Shown: positions 20,868 to 29,829 of the stretch, piece by piece | How positions within the stretch are numbered: position 1 is the first letter of the stretch | Layout: the number at the start of each line of letters is the position of its first letter | Origin: Vibrio azureus | GTDB lineage: Bacteria; Pseudomonadota; Gammaproteobacteria; Enterobacterales; Vibrionaceae | Length of the DNA stretch: 64,000 nucleotides | Assembly (NCBI RefSeq): GCF_002849855.1 | Contig: NZ_CP018616.1 | Coordinates: 2,480,001-2,544,000, forward strand | Direction: 5' to 3' | Notes under the pieces: model-generated | Seen by the model: the letters and a program-made list of their open reading frames with translations, nothing else | What the model was told of the DNA's origin: nothing | The model's database searches: none | Program-made: the position numbers and the translations under genes

Positions 20868-21074
20868 ACTGTACTCAATTTTCCTTGTGGGTCGAGGTTG
20901 ATCGTACGTAAACGAGCAACTTATTTCTGCCCATAAGTGTAACACTCCGCCTTTCAACTGAGAAGTTGCACAATAAAACATTCATTATTTTGATGTATGT
21001 CTTATTTTTAGAAGTTTCATAGTTGAATTGGTCATTAGTTGTAACATTTGTGTCTATAAAATGCACATCACATA

Positions 21075-21103
21075 TTGACCTCAGCCATATGCACCATTAC
21101 ACT
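21075..21103 (+). promoter_or_regulatory. Candidate promoter of the luxR-type regulator
   Basis: TTGACC (21075-21080) and TACACT (21098-21103) are 17 bases apart. Transcription from here would give a leader of about 80 bases, long enough to hold the sRNA target site before the start codon. Confidence 0.45.
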
Positions 21104-21155
21104 CATAGACGCTTAAAAGCAATTATTAAAATAATTAATTAGGGGAATATACCCC

Positions 21156-21176
21156 AATAATATCAACTCAAATGGC
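21156..21176 (+). promoter_or_regulatory. Possible Qrr sRNA pairing site in the luxR leader
   Basis: The leader segment AATAATATCAACTCAAATGG just before the ribosome site can pair, with G-U pairs and a bulge, to the conserved Qrr core (recalled as GCCAACTGACGTTGTT). In vibrios Qrr1-5 block translation of this gene at low cell density by covering this region. The pairing is my reading, not a computed duplex. Confidence 0.45.
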
Positions 21177-21189
21177 AAGGAATATAAAT

Positions 21190-21801
21190 ATGGACTCAAT
21201 AGCTAAGAGACCCCGCACAAGGCTTTCTCCTCTAAAACGTAAACAGCAACTAATGGAAATTGCATTAGAAGTGTTCGCTCGTCGTGGCATTGGCCGTGGT
21301 GGTCACGCTGATATTGCAGAGATTGCACAAGTTTCTGTTGCAACCGTTTTTAATTATTTCCCAACTCGTGAAGATTTAGTCGATGAAGTGTTGAACCACG
21401 TTGTACGTCAATTTTCCAACTTCTTATCTGATAACATCGACCTAGATCTTCATGCTCGCGACAACATTGCGAATATAACTAATGCAATGATTGAACTTGT
21501 CAGCCAAAATTGTTACTGGCTCAAAGTTTGGTTTGAATGGAGTGCTTCAACTCGTGATGAAGTATGGCCATTGTTCGTAACGACAAACCGCACCAACCAA
21601 CTGTTGGTTCAAAATATGTTCATCAAAGCTATTGAACGTGGCGAAGTACGTGAACAATTTGACCCTGAAGTTCTGGGTAATCTGTTCCACGGTATTTGCT
21701 ACTCTATCTTTGTTCAAGCAAACCGCTCTAAAAATGAAGCAGAATTATCGCACTTAGTCAGTTCTTACTTAGATATGCTGTGCATCTACAACTGCGATTA
21801 A
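21190..21801 (+). CDS. luxR: LuxR/HapR/SmcR-type quorum-sensing master regulator (TetR family)
   Basis: This is the high-cell-density regulator at the end of the vibrio phosphorelay; it binds many promoters for bioluminescence, protease, biofilm and type III secretion. The 203-residue protein has the TetR helix-turn-helix at about 38-58 (ADIAEIAQVSVATVFNYF) and the dimer/ligand domain with WLKVWFEWSASTRDEVWPLF. It is very close to V. harveyi LuxR and V. vulnificus SmcR, with a shorter C-terminal end (CIYNCD). AAGGA lies 8 bases before ATG 21190; an ATG six codons upstream lacks a ribosome site. It is the TetR-type LuxR, not the LuxR of LuxI-LuxR systems. Confidence 0.96.
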   Translation: MDSIAKRPRTRLSPLKRKQQLMEIALEVFARRGIGRGGHADIAEIAQVSVATVFNYFPTREDLVDEVLNHVVRQFSNFLSDNIDLDLHARDNIANITNAMIELVSQNCYWLKVWFEWSASTRDEVWPLFVTTNRTNQLLVQNMFIKAIERGEVREQFDPEVLGNLFHGICYSIFVQANRSKNEAELSHLVSSYLDMLCIYNCD

Positions 21802-21824
21802 TTCTCAGTCTTTAAATTAATATC

Positions 21825-21853
21825 AAAGCCCACTAAAAGTAGTGGGCTTTTTT
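21825..21853 (+). terminator. Terminator of luxR
   Basis: AAAGCCCACT (21825-21834) pairs with AGTGGGCTTT (21841-21850), followed by more T residues. Confidence 0.92.
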
Positions 21854-21938
21854 ATGCCTAGAATAAATAAAAACAAGCTGTTAATTAAAACTAAGCCGTC
21901 TACTCGCAAACTACACTGCCAATCTAAAACTTTATTGA

Positions 21939-22206
21939 TATACCCAAGTGACTTCAAGATGCTTGATTCAGAGCGAGGTCACTGAGTCGAATTCAAGGAA
22001 GACAACGAAGCGGAATAGCAGGCTCTTTCCAAGTTGTCTGACGCAAGAAGTCGGCTCAGTGACACGCTCCCAAAGGGCGAGCGGCCTTAACTCTCAGACT
22101 TTGTTAACGATTCTCAATGTAGAGCCACTATATCTTCGAATCGTTGCCGCGCCGGAGAGTTAAGGTCATCTCGCTGAACGCAGCATCTTGAGGTTACTTG
22201 GGTATA
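21939..22206 (+). repeat. 268-bp palindromic intergenic repeat, copy A
   Basis: The ends form a 24-base inverted repeat with two mismatches (TATACCCAAGTGACTTCAAG and its partner at the right end). Inside are two hairpin arms: arm 1 at 21978-22063 (GTCACTGAG with CTCAGTGAC; AGACAAC with GTTGTCT) and arm 2 at 22085-22165 (CCTTAACTCTC with GAGAGTTAAGG; AACGATTC with GAATCGTT). The fold is a three-way junction. Copy B at 61394-61661 is the same length with about eight differences, in the opposite orientation. There is no transposase, so it resembles a MITE or a mobile intergenic RNA/DNA palindrome. Confidence 0.9.
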
Positions 22207-22242
22207 GCACGACTAATACAAACCAATAGGCCACAAGGAATA

Positions 22243-22274
22243 AAAAAACCGCTGACAAAAGCCAGCGGTTTTTT
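22243..22274 (-). terminator. Terminator of lpd
   Basis: A 12-base stem (22243-22254 with 22263-22274) whose minus-strand side ends in a run of U; it is 19 bases beyond the lpd stop codon. Confidence 0.9.
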
Positions 22275-22292
22275 CATAAAGTCTTTAAGACA

Positions 22293-23723
22293 TTACTTTT
22301 TCTTTTTTACTGCTTTTTTGTTTGGCAGGTCAGTGATTGAACCTTCAAATACTTCAGCAGCTAGACCCACAGACTCATGTAGAGTTGGGTGAGCATGAAT
22401 CGTTAGCGCGATATCTTCAGCATCACAACCCATCTCGATAGCTAGGCCGATTTCACCAAGCAATTCACCACCGTTAGTACCAACAACAGCACCACCGATT
22501 ACGCGATGAGATTCTTTATCAAAGATCAGCTTAGTCATACCATCTGAGCAATCAGACGCAATCGCACGACCTGAAGCCGCCCATGGGAATGTCGCAACTT
22601 CGTAATTAATGCCTTCTGCCTTCGCTTCTTTCTCAGTCTTACCAACCCATGCCACTTCTGGCTCAGTGTAAGCAATTGAAGGAATAACTTTAGGATCGAA
22701 GTAGTGTTTCTTACCAGAAATAACTTCTGCTGCCACGTGACCTTCATGCACACCTTTGTGAGCTAGCATTGGTTGACCAACTACGTCACCAATTGCATGG
22801 ATATGAGGAACGTTCGTACGCATTTGCTTATCAACGTTGATAAAGCCGCGCTCATCCACTTCAATTCCCGCTTTTTCAGCATCGATAAGTGCACCGTTTG
22901 GTACACGGCCGATAGCAACAAGAACCGCATCATAACGCTCAGCATCTGCTGGTGCTTTTTTGCCTTCCATTGAAACGTAGATACCGTCTTCTTTCGCTTC
23001 AACTGCCGTTACTTTCGTTTCTAGCATCAAGTTGAACTTGTCTTTAACACGTTTAGTGTAAACTTTAACAATGTCTTTATCCGCTGCAGGAATAACCTGA
23101 TCGAACATCTCAACAACATCAACTTTAGAACCTAGAGATTGGTAAACTGTGCCCATTTCTAGACCGATGATACCACCACCCATGATCAGAAGTTTTTCAG
23201 GAACTTCTTTCAGCTCAAGTGCATCTGTAGAATCCCAAATACGTGGGTCTTCATGTGGAATGAATGGCAGTTTAATAGGGCGAGAACCTGCCGCTACGAT
23301 TGCATTGTCAAAGTTTACCGTTGTTGCTTCACCCTCACCTTCTACAAGGATCGAGTTAGGACCTGTGAACTTACCGTAACCATTAACGACAGTCACATTA
23401 CGCATCTTAGCCATACCACCAAGACCACCAGTCAATTGGGTAACAACTTTGTCTTTCCAGATACGAATTTTGTTGATGTCAGTTTGCGGTTCACCGAAAA
23501 CAACGCCGTGCTCAGCCATTGCTTTCGCTTCTTCAATTACTTTTGAAACGTGTAATAGTGCTTTTGATGGGATACAACCCACGTTCAAACATACACCACC
23601 TAACGAGCTGTAACGCTCGATAAGTACCGTTTCAAGACCTAAATCTGCACATCGGAATGCTGCAGAGTAACCAGCAGGACCAGAACCAAGTACAACAACT
23701 TGGGCTTTAATTTCTTTGCTCAT
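22293..23723 (-). CDS. lpd: Dihydrolipoamide dehydrogenase (E3)
   Basis: Lpd reoxidises lipoyl groups of pyruvate and 2-oxoglutarate dehydrogenases and the glycine cleavage system, passing electrons through FAD to NAD+. The 476-residue protein has the FAD fold GSGPAGYSAA (13-22), the redox-active disulfide GGVCLNVGC (Cys45, Cys50), the NAD-binding GGGIIGLEMG and the catalytic His-Glu of HAHPTLHES near the end. It follows aceF but after 255 bases and a hairpin, so it likely has its own promoter as well as readthrough. The C-terminus is Lys-rich. Confidence 0.98.
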   Translation of the reverse strand: MSKEIKAQVVVLGSGPAGYSAAFRCADLGLETVLIERYSSLGGVCLNVGCIPSKALLHVSKVIEEAKAMAEHGVVFGEPQTDINKIRIWKDKVVTQLTGGLGGMAKMRNVTVVNGYGKFTGPNSILVEGEGEATTVNFDNAIVAAGSRPIKLPFIPHEDPRIWDSTDALELKEVPEKLLIMGGGIIGLEMGTVYQSLGSKVDVVEMFDQVIPAADKDIVKVYTKRVKDKFNLMLETKVTAVEAKEDGIYVSMEGKKAPADAERYDAVLVAIGRVPNGALIDAEKAGIEVDERGFINVDKQMRTNVPHIHAIGDVVGQPMLAHKGVHEGHVAAEVISGKKHYFDPKVIPSIAYTEPEVAWVGKTEKEAKAEGINYEVATFPWAASGRAIASDCSDGMTKLIFDKESHRVIGGAVVGTNGGELLGEIGLAIEMGCDAEDIALTIHAHPTLHESVGLAAEVFEGSITDLPNKKAVKKKK

Positions 23724-23938
23724 TGTGACCTCTTGTAGTCATTATCCCTAACAGGCTGAGTAAGTATTGATTTATATGATTAACGTCTGTTTTGTTTTAA
23801 ACCGTTATTTTCAGACCGCATCAGTTTACAGAGATGTTAATGGTGTGAAAAGTAAATCAATTTAGCCTGTGAGCTAGACAACAGTTCGGCATTGAAAGCG
23901 TCTGCTTCCCCACCAAACCATTCGGTAATTCTAGTAAT

Positions 23939-23962
23939 AGAGGCGGCTTAATTGCCGCCTCT
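23939..23962 (-). terminator. Hairpin between aceF and lpd
   Basis: AGAGGCGGC (23939-23947) pairs with GCCGCCTCT (23954-23962). There is no U-run on the minus side, so it may only partly end aceEF transcription, leaving some readthrough into lpd. Confidence 0.6.
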
Positions 23963-23978
23963 GAATCTTTATTCTTAA

Positions 23979-25883
23979 TTAAAGAACAAGACGACGAATG
24001 TCTGATAGTGCACCGTTTAGGAAAGTAATGAAACGCGCACCTTCAGCACCATCGATCACACGGTGGTCGTATGATAGAGACAGTGGAAGCTGTAAGCGAG
24101 GTTCAAATTCTTTACCATTCCATACAGGTTTCATTTCAGACTTAGACACACCAAGGATACCCACTTCAGGTGCGTTTACGATTGGTGTAAATGCTGTACC
24201 GCCAATACCACCAAGGCTAGAGATAGTGAAACAACCGCCTTGCATGTCAGCCGCAGTTAGCTTGCCTGCACGTGCTTTCTTAGAAACAGCCATTAGCTCT
24301 TCAGATAGCTCGTAAATGCCTTTCTTGTTCACGTCTTTAAATACAGGAACAACAAGACCGTTTGGCGTATCTACTGCAATACCTACGTTTACGTACTTCT
24401 TAAGAATGATGCTTTCGCCATCTTCCGAAAGTGAAGAGTTAAACGCTGGGAATGCTTCAAGTGCTTTAGCAACCGCTTTCATGATGAACACTAGAGGAGT
24501 GATCTTCATGCCAGTGTCTTTCTTCGCTTCGATTGCGTTCTGCTCTTTACGGAATGCTTCTAGCTCAGTGATGTCAGCATTGTCCCACTGTGTAACGTGA
24601 GGGATCATTACCCAGTTACGGTGTAGGTTAGCACCAGAGATCTTCTTGATCTTAGAGAGCTTCTGAACTTCAGTTTCGCCGAACTTGCTGAAGTCAACTT
24701 TTGGCCAAGGTAGTAGACCAAGCGCTGCACCGTCGCCTTTACCAGATGCTGCTGCACCTGCGCCAGACTCAAGACGCTTAAGAGCATCTTTAACGTAAGC
24801 TTGAACGTCTTCTTTTAGGATACGGCTCTTACGACCTGTACCTTTGACCTTAGATAGGTTAACGCCGAATTCACGAGCAAGACGACGAACAACTGGAGAT
24901 GCGTGTGCGTAATCGTTGTTCTCTTGGAAATCGTTCGCTGCAGGTGCCGCTTCAGCTTTTGCTGCTGGAGCAGGAGCCGCCGCAGGTGCTGGAGCTGCTG
25001 CTTGTGCAGGTGCCGCTACAGGAGCTGGAGCCGCGCCTTCAACAACGAAAGTCATGATTAGAGAGCCAGTCGTTACTTTATCGCCCGCTGCAATCTTGAT
25101 TTCTTTTACAGTACCAGCGAATGGTGCCGGAACTTCCATTGAAGCTTTGTCGCCTTCAACAGTGATTAGAGATTGCTCTTCTTCTACTGTGTCGCCAACC
25201 GCTACCATTACTTCAGTAACTTCAACTTCGTCACCGCCAATATCTGGAACGTTTACTTCTTTCTCAGCTGCTGCCGCTGGAGCCGCCGCTGGAGCTTCTA
25301 CTGCAGCAGGAGCCGCTGCTGCGCCTGAACCGGCAGTTTCGCTACCACCTACAGAGAAAACCATGATTAGAGAACCCGTTGTTACTTTATCGCCAGCAGC
25401 AACTTTGATCTCTTTTAGCGTACCAGCGAATGGGGCTGGAACTTCCATTGATGCTTTGTCGCCTTCAACCGTTAGAAGAGATTGCTCTTCTTCGATGCTG
25501 TCGCCAACTGCAACCATGATTTCAGTCACTTCTACTTCGTCGCCACCGATATCTGGAACGTGAACTTCCTTAAGCTCTGCCGCTGCAGGAGCTGCAACTG
25601 GTGCTGCTTCAACTGCTGGAGCTGCTGCAGGAGCCGCTTCTGCAGCGGCACCTTCAGCTTCGAAAATCATGATAAGAGAACCAGTCGTAACAGAATCGCC
25701 TTCAGTTACTTTGATTTCTTTAACGATACCTGCTTGAGACGCTGGAACTTCCATAGAAGCTTTGTCGCCTTCAACAGTGATCAGAGACTGCTCTTCTTCA
25801 ACCTTGTCACCAACGCTTACAAGAATCTCAGTAACTTCAACCTCATCCGCACCGATGTCAGGTACATTAATTTCGATTGCCAT
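23979..25883 (-). CDS. aceF: Pyruvate dehydrogenase E2, dihydrolipoamide acetyltransferase, with three lipoyl domains
   Basis: E2 forms the PDH core and transfers acetyl groups to CoA. The 634 residues contain three near-identical lipoyl domains with the modified lysine of GDKASM at Lys41, Lys143 and Lys246, joined by Ala-Pro-rich flexible linkers (about 78-104, 180-207, 281-316). A peripheral-subunit binding domain follows (about 325-361, [21 protein letters not shown]), then the acetyltransferase domain with SYDHRVIDG (His607, Asp611). Three lipoyl domains are the E. coli number. It is the last gene of pdhR-aceE-aceF, 30 bases after aceE. Confidence 0.98.
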   Translation of the reverse strand: MAIEINVPDIGADEVEVTEILVSVGDKVEEEQSLITVEGDKASMEVPASQAGIVKEIKVTEGDSVTTGSLIMIFEAEGAAAEAAPAAAPAVEAAPVAAPAAAELKEVHVPDIGGDEVEVTEIMVAVGDSIEEEQSLLTVEGDKASMEVPAPFAGTLKEIKVAAGDKVTTGSLIMVFSVGGSETAGSGAAAAPAAVEAPAAAPAAAAEKEVNVPDIGGDEVEVTEVMVAVGDTVEEEQSLITVEGDKASMEVPAPFAGTVKEIKIAAGDKVTTGSLIMTFVVEGAAPAPVAAPAQAAAPAPAAAPAPAAKAEAAPAANDFQENNDYAHASPVVRRLAREFGVNLSKVKGTGRKSRILKEDVQAYVKDALKRLESGAGAAASGKGDGAALGLLPWPKVDFSKFGETEVQKLSKIKKISGANLHRNWVMIPHVTQWDNADITELEAFRKEQNAIEAKKDTGMKITPLVFIMKAVAKALEAFPAFNSSLSEDGESIILKKYVNVGIAVDTPNGLVVPVFKDVNKKGIYELSEELMAVSKKARAGKLTAADMQGGCFTISSLGGIGGTAFTPIVNAPEVGILGVSKSEMKPVWNGKEFEPRLQLPLSLSYDHRVIDGAEGARFITFLNGALSDIRRLVL

Positions 25884-25913
25884 TGCTTATTTACCTTCTA
25901 GTTAAGCGCTGTA

Positions 25914-28577
25914 TTAAGCGTATTGTGGGTTAGTTTTTTCAGTGTCGATGTTGAACTTAGCAATCGCTTCAACGACGACTGATTTCTCAACATCACCACG
26001 TTTCGCTAGCTCAGTAAGAGCTGCAACGACTACGTAGCCTGCGTTAACTTCGAAGTGACGACGTAGATTCTCACGGCTGTCAGAACGGCCGTAACCATCA
26101 GTACCAAGTACTTTGTAAGACTCAGAAGGCATGAATGCACGAACTTGCTCAGAGTAGTTCTTCATGTAGTCAGTCGCTGCGATTGCTGGCTCAGTACCCA
26201 TTACTTGTGCAATGTAAGGTACTTTCGCTTCTGCTTCTGGGTGAAGCATGTTGTAACGTTCTGCGTCTTGACCGTCACGAGTTAGCTCGTTGAACGATGT
26301 TACAGAGAACACGTCAGATGCGATGCCGTACTCTTCGCTTAGGATAGTCGCTGCTTTACGTACTTCGTTCATGATAGTACCAGAGCCCATTAGCTGAACT
26401 TTAGACTTATCACCTGAGTAAGACTCAAGCTTGTAAATACCCTTACGGATGCCTTCTTCAGCGCCTTCTGGCATTGCTGGCATTGCGTAGTTTTCGTTCA
26501 TTACAGTTAGGTAGTAGAACACGTTCTCTTGGTTCTCACCGTACATGCGACGGATACCGTCTTGCATGATTACTGCAACTTCGTAAGCGAATGTTGGGTC
26601 GTATGAGATACAGTTAGGAACGGTATTCGCCATGATGTGCGAGTGACCGTCTTCGTGCTGTAGACCTTCACCGTTTAGCGTTGTACGACCTGCAGTAGCA
26701 CCTAGTAGGAAACCACGAGCTTGTTGGTCACCAGCCATCCACGCCATATCGCCAACACGTTGGAAACCGAACATAGAGTAGTAGATGTAGAACGGAATCA
26801 TTGGCAGATCGTTTGTGCTGTAAGAAGTCGCAGCAGCAACCCAAGATGCCATTGAACCTAGTTCGTTGATACCTTCTTGTAGAACCTGACCTGACGTTGC
26901 TTCTTTGTAGTAAGAAACGATGTCGCGATCCTGAGGTGTGTAGTTCTGACCGTGCGGGTTGTAGATACCGATCTGACGGAACAGACCTTCCATACCGAAC
27001 GTACGAGCTTCGTCACAGATGATAGGAACGATGTTCTTACCAATGTTCTTATTCTTAAGCAGGATGTTAAGAGTACGAACGTAAGCCATTGTTGTAGAGA
27101 TATCACGCTTCTGCTCGCTTAGTAGCGGAGCGAACTCTTCTAGCTCAGGTGTTTTGAATTCTTGAGTGAACTTAGGTAGACGCTGTGGCGTGTAACCTTT
27201 TAGTTCTTTACGACGAGCGTGCAGGTATTCGTATTCCGCTGAACCTTCTTCAAGTTTCAGGTATGGAAGTTCTTTCACTGCTTCGTCAGTTAGGATGTCT
27301 TGAAGACCTAAGCGATCACGTAAGTGAAGTACGTGAGTCATGTCCATCTTCTTAACTTGGTGCGCGATGTTCTTACCTTCAGCCGCTTCACCCATGCCGT
27401 AACCTTTAACCGTCTTCGCTAGGATTACTGTTGGACGACCTTTGGTTTCTGCTGCGTTCTTGTAAGCTGCGTACAGTTTAGAAGACTCGTGACCACCACG
27501 CTTAAGTGCGAAGATTTCGTCGTCAGTCATGTCTGCAACTAGTGCAGCTGTCTCTGGGTATTTACCAAAGAAGTGTTCACGTACGTAAGCACCATCTTTA
27601 GATTTAAATGTTTGGTAGTCACCATCTACAGTTTCGTTCATCAGCTGTAGAAGCTTACCTGTTGTATCTTTAGCAAGTAGAGCATCCCAGTTGCTACCCC
27701 AGATAACTTTAACAACGTTCCAACCAGCGCCTTTGAATAGGCCTTCTAGTTCTTGGATGATGCTACCGTTACCCATTACAGGACCGTCTAGACGCTGTAG
27801 GTTACAGTTGATTAGGAACGTTAGGTTGTCCAGTTTCTCACGTGCAGCGAAAGACAGTGAACCACGTGATTCTGGCTCATCCATCTCACCATCACCTAGG
27901 AACGCGTATACACGTTGTGCAGACGTATCTTTTAGACCACGACCGTCTAGGTACTTAAGGAAACGCGCTTGGTAGATCGCCGAAATTGGACCAAGACCCA
28001 TAGATACTGTTGGGAATTGCCAGAACTCAGGCATCAATTTAGGGTGCGGGTATGATGGGATACCTTTACCGTCTACTTCTTGACGGAAGTTGTCTAGCTG
28101 CTCTTCAGTTAGACGACCTTCAACGAATGCACGAGCGTAGATACCAGGTGAGATATGACCTTGGTAGTAAACAAGATCGCCACCATCCTTCTCGTTTGGA
28201 GCACGGAAGAAATGGTTAAAACAAACTTCATAGAACGCTGCTGCTGACTGGTAAGAAGCCATGTGACCACCAAGGTCTAGGTCTTTCTTAGAAGCACGCA
28301 ATACGATCATGATTGCGTTCCAGCGAATAATCGAACGAATACGACGCTCAAGAGTTACATCACCAGGGTAAGCTGGTTCTTGTGCTGCTGGAATAGTGTT
28401 GATGTAGTTTGTGTTGATGCCAGTTGGCATATCAACGCCGTCTAGACGTGCTTTTTCTAGAACGGTTTCTAATAGAAACTGTGCACGCTCTACACCTTCT
28501 TCACGAACAACTGATTCAAGGGCTTGTAGCCAATCTTGAGTTTCCAGTGCATCTACGTCATGCTTCATGTCAGACAT
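25914..28577 (-). CDS. aceE: Pyruvate dehydrogenase E1 component (homodimeric)
   Basis: AceE decarboxylates pyruvate with thiamine diphosphate and reductively acetylates the lipoyl groups of AceF. At 887 residues it has the normal length of the homodimeric gammaproteobacterial E1. Visible blocks are FLGDGEMDEPES with the ThDP-binding GDG, NLQRLDGPVMGNGSI, and the HEDGHSH segment. AAGGA is 9 bases before the ATG. It follows pdhR by 55 bases and is presumably co-transcribed and autoregulated by PdhR according to pyruvate level. Confidence 0.98.
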   Translation of the reverse strand: MSDMKHDVDALETQDWLQALESVVREEGVERAQFLLETVLEKARLDGVDMPTGINTNYINTIPAAQEPAYPGDVTLERRIRSIIRWNAIMIVLRASKKDLDLGGHMASYQSAAAFYEVCFNHFFRAPNEKDGGDLVYYQGHISPGIYARAFVEGRLTEEQLDNFRQEVDGKGIPSYPHPKLMPEFWQFPTVSMGLGPISAIYQARFLKYLDGRGLKDTSAQRVYAFLGDGEMDEPESRGSLSFAAREKLDNLTFLINCNLQRLDGPVMGNGSIIQELEGLFKGAGWNVVKVIWGSNWDALLAKDTTGKLLQLMNETVDGDYQTFKSKDGAYVREHFFGKYPETAALVADMTDDEIFALKRGGHESSKLYAAYKNAAETKGRPTVILAKTVKGYGMGEAAEGKNIAHQVKKMDMTHVLHLRDRLGLQDILTDEAVKELPYLKLEEGSAEYEYLHARRKELKGYTPQRLPKFTQEFKTPELEEFAPLLSEQKRDISTTMAYVRTLNILLKNKNIGKNIVPIICDEARTFGMEGLFRQIGIYNPHGQNYTPQDRDIVSYYKEATSGQVLQEGINELGSMASWVAAATSYSTNDLPMIPFYIYYSMFGFQRVGDMAWMAGDQQARGFLLGATAGRTTLNGEGLQHEDGHSHIMANTVPNCISYDPTFAYEVAVIMQDGIRRMYGENQENVFYYLTVMNENYAMPAMPEGAEEGIRKGIYKLESYSGDKSKVQLMGSGTIMNEVRKAATILSEEYGIASDVFSVTSFNELTRDGQDAERYNMLHPEAEAKVPYIAQVMGTEPAIAATDYMKNYSEQVRAFMPSESYKVLGTDGYGRSDSRENLRRHFEVNAGYVVVAALTELAKRGDVEKSVVVEAIAKFNIDTEKTNPQYA

Positions 28578-28632
28578 GGCGATCTATCCTTCTGTTGGTT
28601 GGATCTACTTATTTAAGTAAGCGGTTCTTGAT

Positions 28633-29400
28633 TTAAGAATCGTTACCTTGCTGAATTCGACGCAGAGAACGCTCTCGTCGAGACTCTTCTCGAGTCAAAT
28701 CCAACAATGTTTCTTCGATATAAGCTAAATGGGAATGTGACATCTCACGCGCCTTTTCAGGCAAACCGGAAACAATCGCATCCACAATATTAGCTCGGTG
28801 TTTACTGACTTTATCCACCACCTCTTCTCGGCGATGAAGTAACTTCAAATTCTGGAGAACGTTTTGTTCAAGTAAAGGGGCAAGACTACGAACAATATGT
28901 AGTAACACAACATTATGCGCAGCTTCTGTTAAAGCAATAAGAAACTGCATTACAGCGGCTGCTTCTGCTTCTACGTTATTGCTTTTTTGCTCTTCACTGA
29001 TCTGAACCAAGCAAGCTTGGATACGTTCAAAATCTTCTTCGGTACCACGCAATGCTGCAAAATAAGCGCACAATCCCTCCATCGCATGACGCGATTCTAA
29101 AAGGTCTAACTGCGTTTCGGAGTGGCTGGACAATAAGTTCAACAAAGGATCGGAAAAGCTTTTCCAAATATTTTCACTCACAAACGTTCCGCCACCTTGG
29201 CGTCGAGTGAGTAAACGCTTAGCTTCCAAACGCTGAATAGCTTCACGAACGGAAGGGCGAGACACTTCAAACTGTTTTGCCAGTTCTCTCTCAGGCGGCA
29301 ACTGCTGACCTGGAGATAGGGTGCCTTCCACTATCAGCCTCTCAAGCTCTTGTTCGATGACATCAGAGAGTTTTGGCTGACGAATCCTTTGATAAGCCAT
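28633..29400 (-). CDS. pdhR: Pyruvate-responsive repressor PdhR (GntR/FadR family)
   Basis: PdhR represses the PDH operon and respiratory genes and is released by pyruvate. The 255-residue protein has the GntR winged helix at about 10-75 ([25 protein letters not shown]) and an FadR-type all-helical effector domain (FCD) after that. It heads the pdhR-aceE-aceF operon. Two perfect palindromes matching the PdhR box lie 28 and 164 bases upstream of its start, so autoregulation is very likely. Confidence 0.97.
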   Translation of the reverse strand: MAYQRIRQPKLSDVIEQELERLIVEGTLSPGQQLPPERELAKQFEVSRPSVREAIQRLEAKRLLTRRQGGGTFVSENIWKSFSDPLLNLLSSHSETQLDLLESRHAMEGLCAYFAALRGTEEDFERIQACLVQISEEQKSNNVEAEAAAVMQFLIALTEAAHNVVLLHIVRSLAPLLEQNVLQNLKLLHRREEVVDKVSKHRANIVDAIVSGLPEKAREMSHSHLAYIEETLLDLTREESRRERSLRRIQQGNDS

Positions 29401-29427
29401 AATTATTGTTCTTCTACTTTTGCAGGT

Positions 29428-29444
29428 AATTGGTCATACCAATT
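29428..29444. promoter_or_regulatory. PdhR operator, proximal
   Basis: AATTGGTCATACCAATT is a perfect 17-base palindrome matching the E. coli PdhR box ATTGGTnnnACCAAT. It is 28 bases before the pdhR start codon and next to a TATAAA-like hexamer, a position fit for repression. Confidence 0.9.
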
Positions 29445-29563
29445 TTATATAAACCTAAAATTAACATAAATAAGCGCTAAATGTCCAGCCAAAAGTTGAC
29501 CCAAATCATGGAACCGTACCAGTTGCTACAGCCTGATAACACCTGGCTAAAAAAACAGCAATA

Positions 29564-29580
29564 AATTGGTATGACCAATT
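29564..29580. promoter_or_regulatory. PdhR operator, distal
   Basis: AATTGGTATGACCAATT is the exact reverse complement of the proximal operator, 136 bases centre to centre from it (about 13 helical turns), which would allow looping or control of a second upstream promoter. Confidence 0.85.
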
Positions 29581-29776
29581 ACATTAATAAAATAGAAAGG
29601 CTGAATCAGGAAAAGCACTAGCCATAAAAAATCAACAGGAGAGCGATTTCATTCAATTACATTTCAACAAGTTAGATACAACAACCTTAGAATACTGTGT
29701 TCGTAAAAATGTACTTTTGGTACGTTTTGCCATCACTGCGTCAACTTATTGGACAACTAACCTATGTCCAAATCAC

Positions 29777-29804
29777 AAAAAAGGCATACCTTAACGCATG
29801 CCTT
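29777..29804 (-). terminator. Terminator of ampD
   Basis: AAGGCAT (29781-29787) pairs with ATGCCTT (29798-29804), with an A-run to its left that is a U-run in the ampD transcript. Confidence 0.8.
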
Positions 29805-29829
29805 GTTGTGCCGCTTATCATTTGAAGTC

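Larger units (their letters stand above)
21802..22292. other. Gene-free interval between luxR and lpd
   Basis: The 491 bases hold, in order, the luxR terminator, a full 268-bp repeat element, and the lpd terminator. The short ORFs here belong to the repeat and are not genes. Confidence 0.8.
29401..29829. other. Control region upstream of pdhR and 3' end of ampD
   Basis: The 429 bases contain the two PdhR operators (29428-29444 and 29564-29580), a TATAAA-like -10 just upstream of the nearer operator on the minus strand, and the ampD terminator (29777-29804). I see no gene in the rest (29581-29776). Confidence 0.7.

Noticed and set aside
21948..22163. ORF of 71 codons, also present as a related ORF of 84 codons at 61437-61691 on the minus strand
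   Set aside because: Both lie wholly or mainly inside the two copies of the 268-bp repeat. The shared protein is a by-product of nucleotide identity in a palindrome, has no ribosome site and low-complexity Ser/Arg composition.
24916..25563. Long Ala/Ser/Thr-rich ORF antisense to aceF (215 codons)
   Set aside because: It is the complement of the Ala-Pro linkers and lipoyl repeats; the repeated composition keeps stops away. aceF on the other strand is unambiguous.
29581..29776. Possible small RNA gene in the ampD-pdhR gap
   Set aside because: No promoter plus terminator pair could be seen on either strand beyond the PdhR sites and the ampD terminator.
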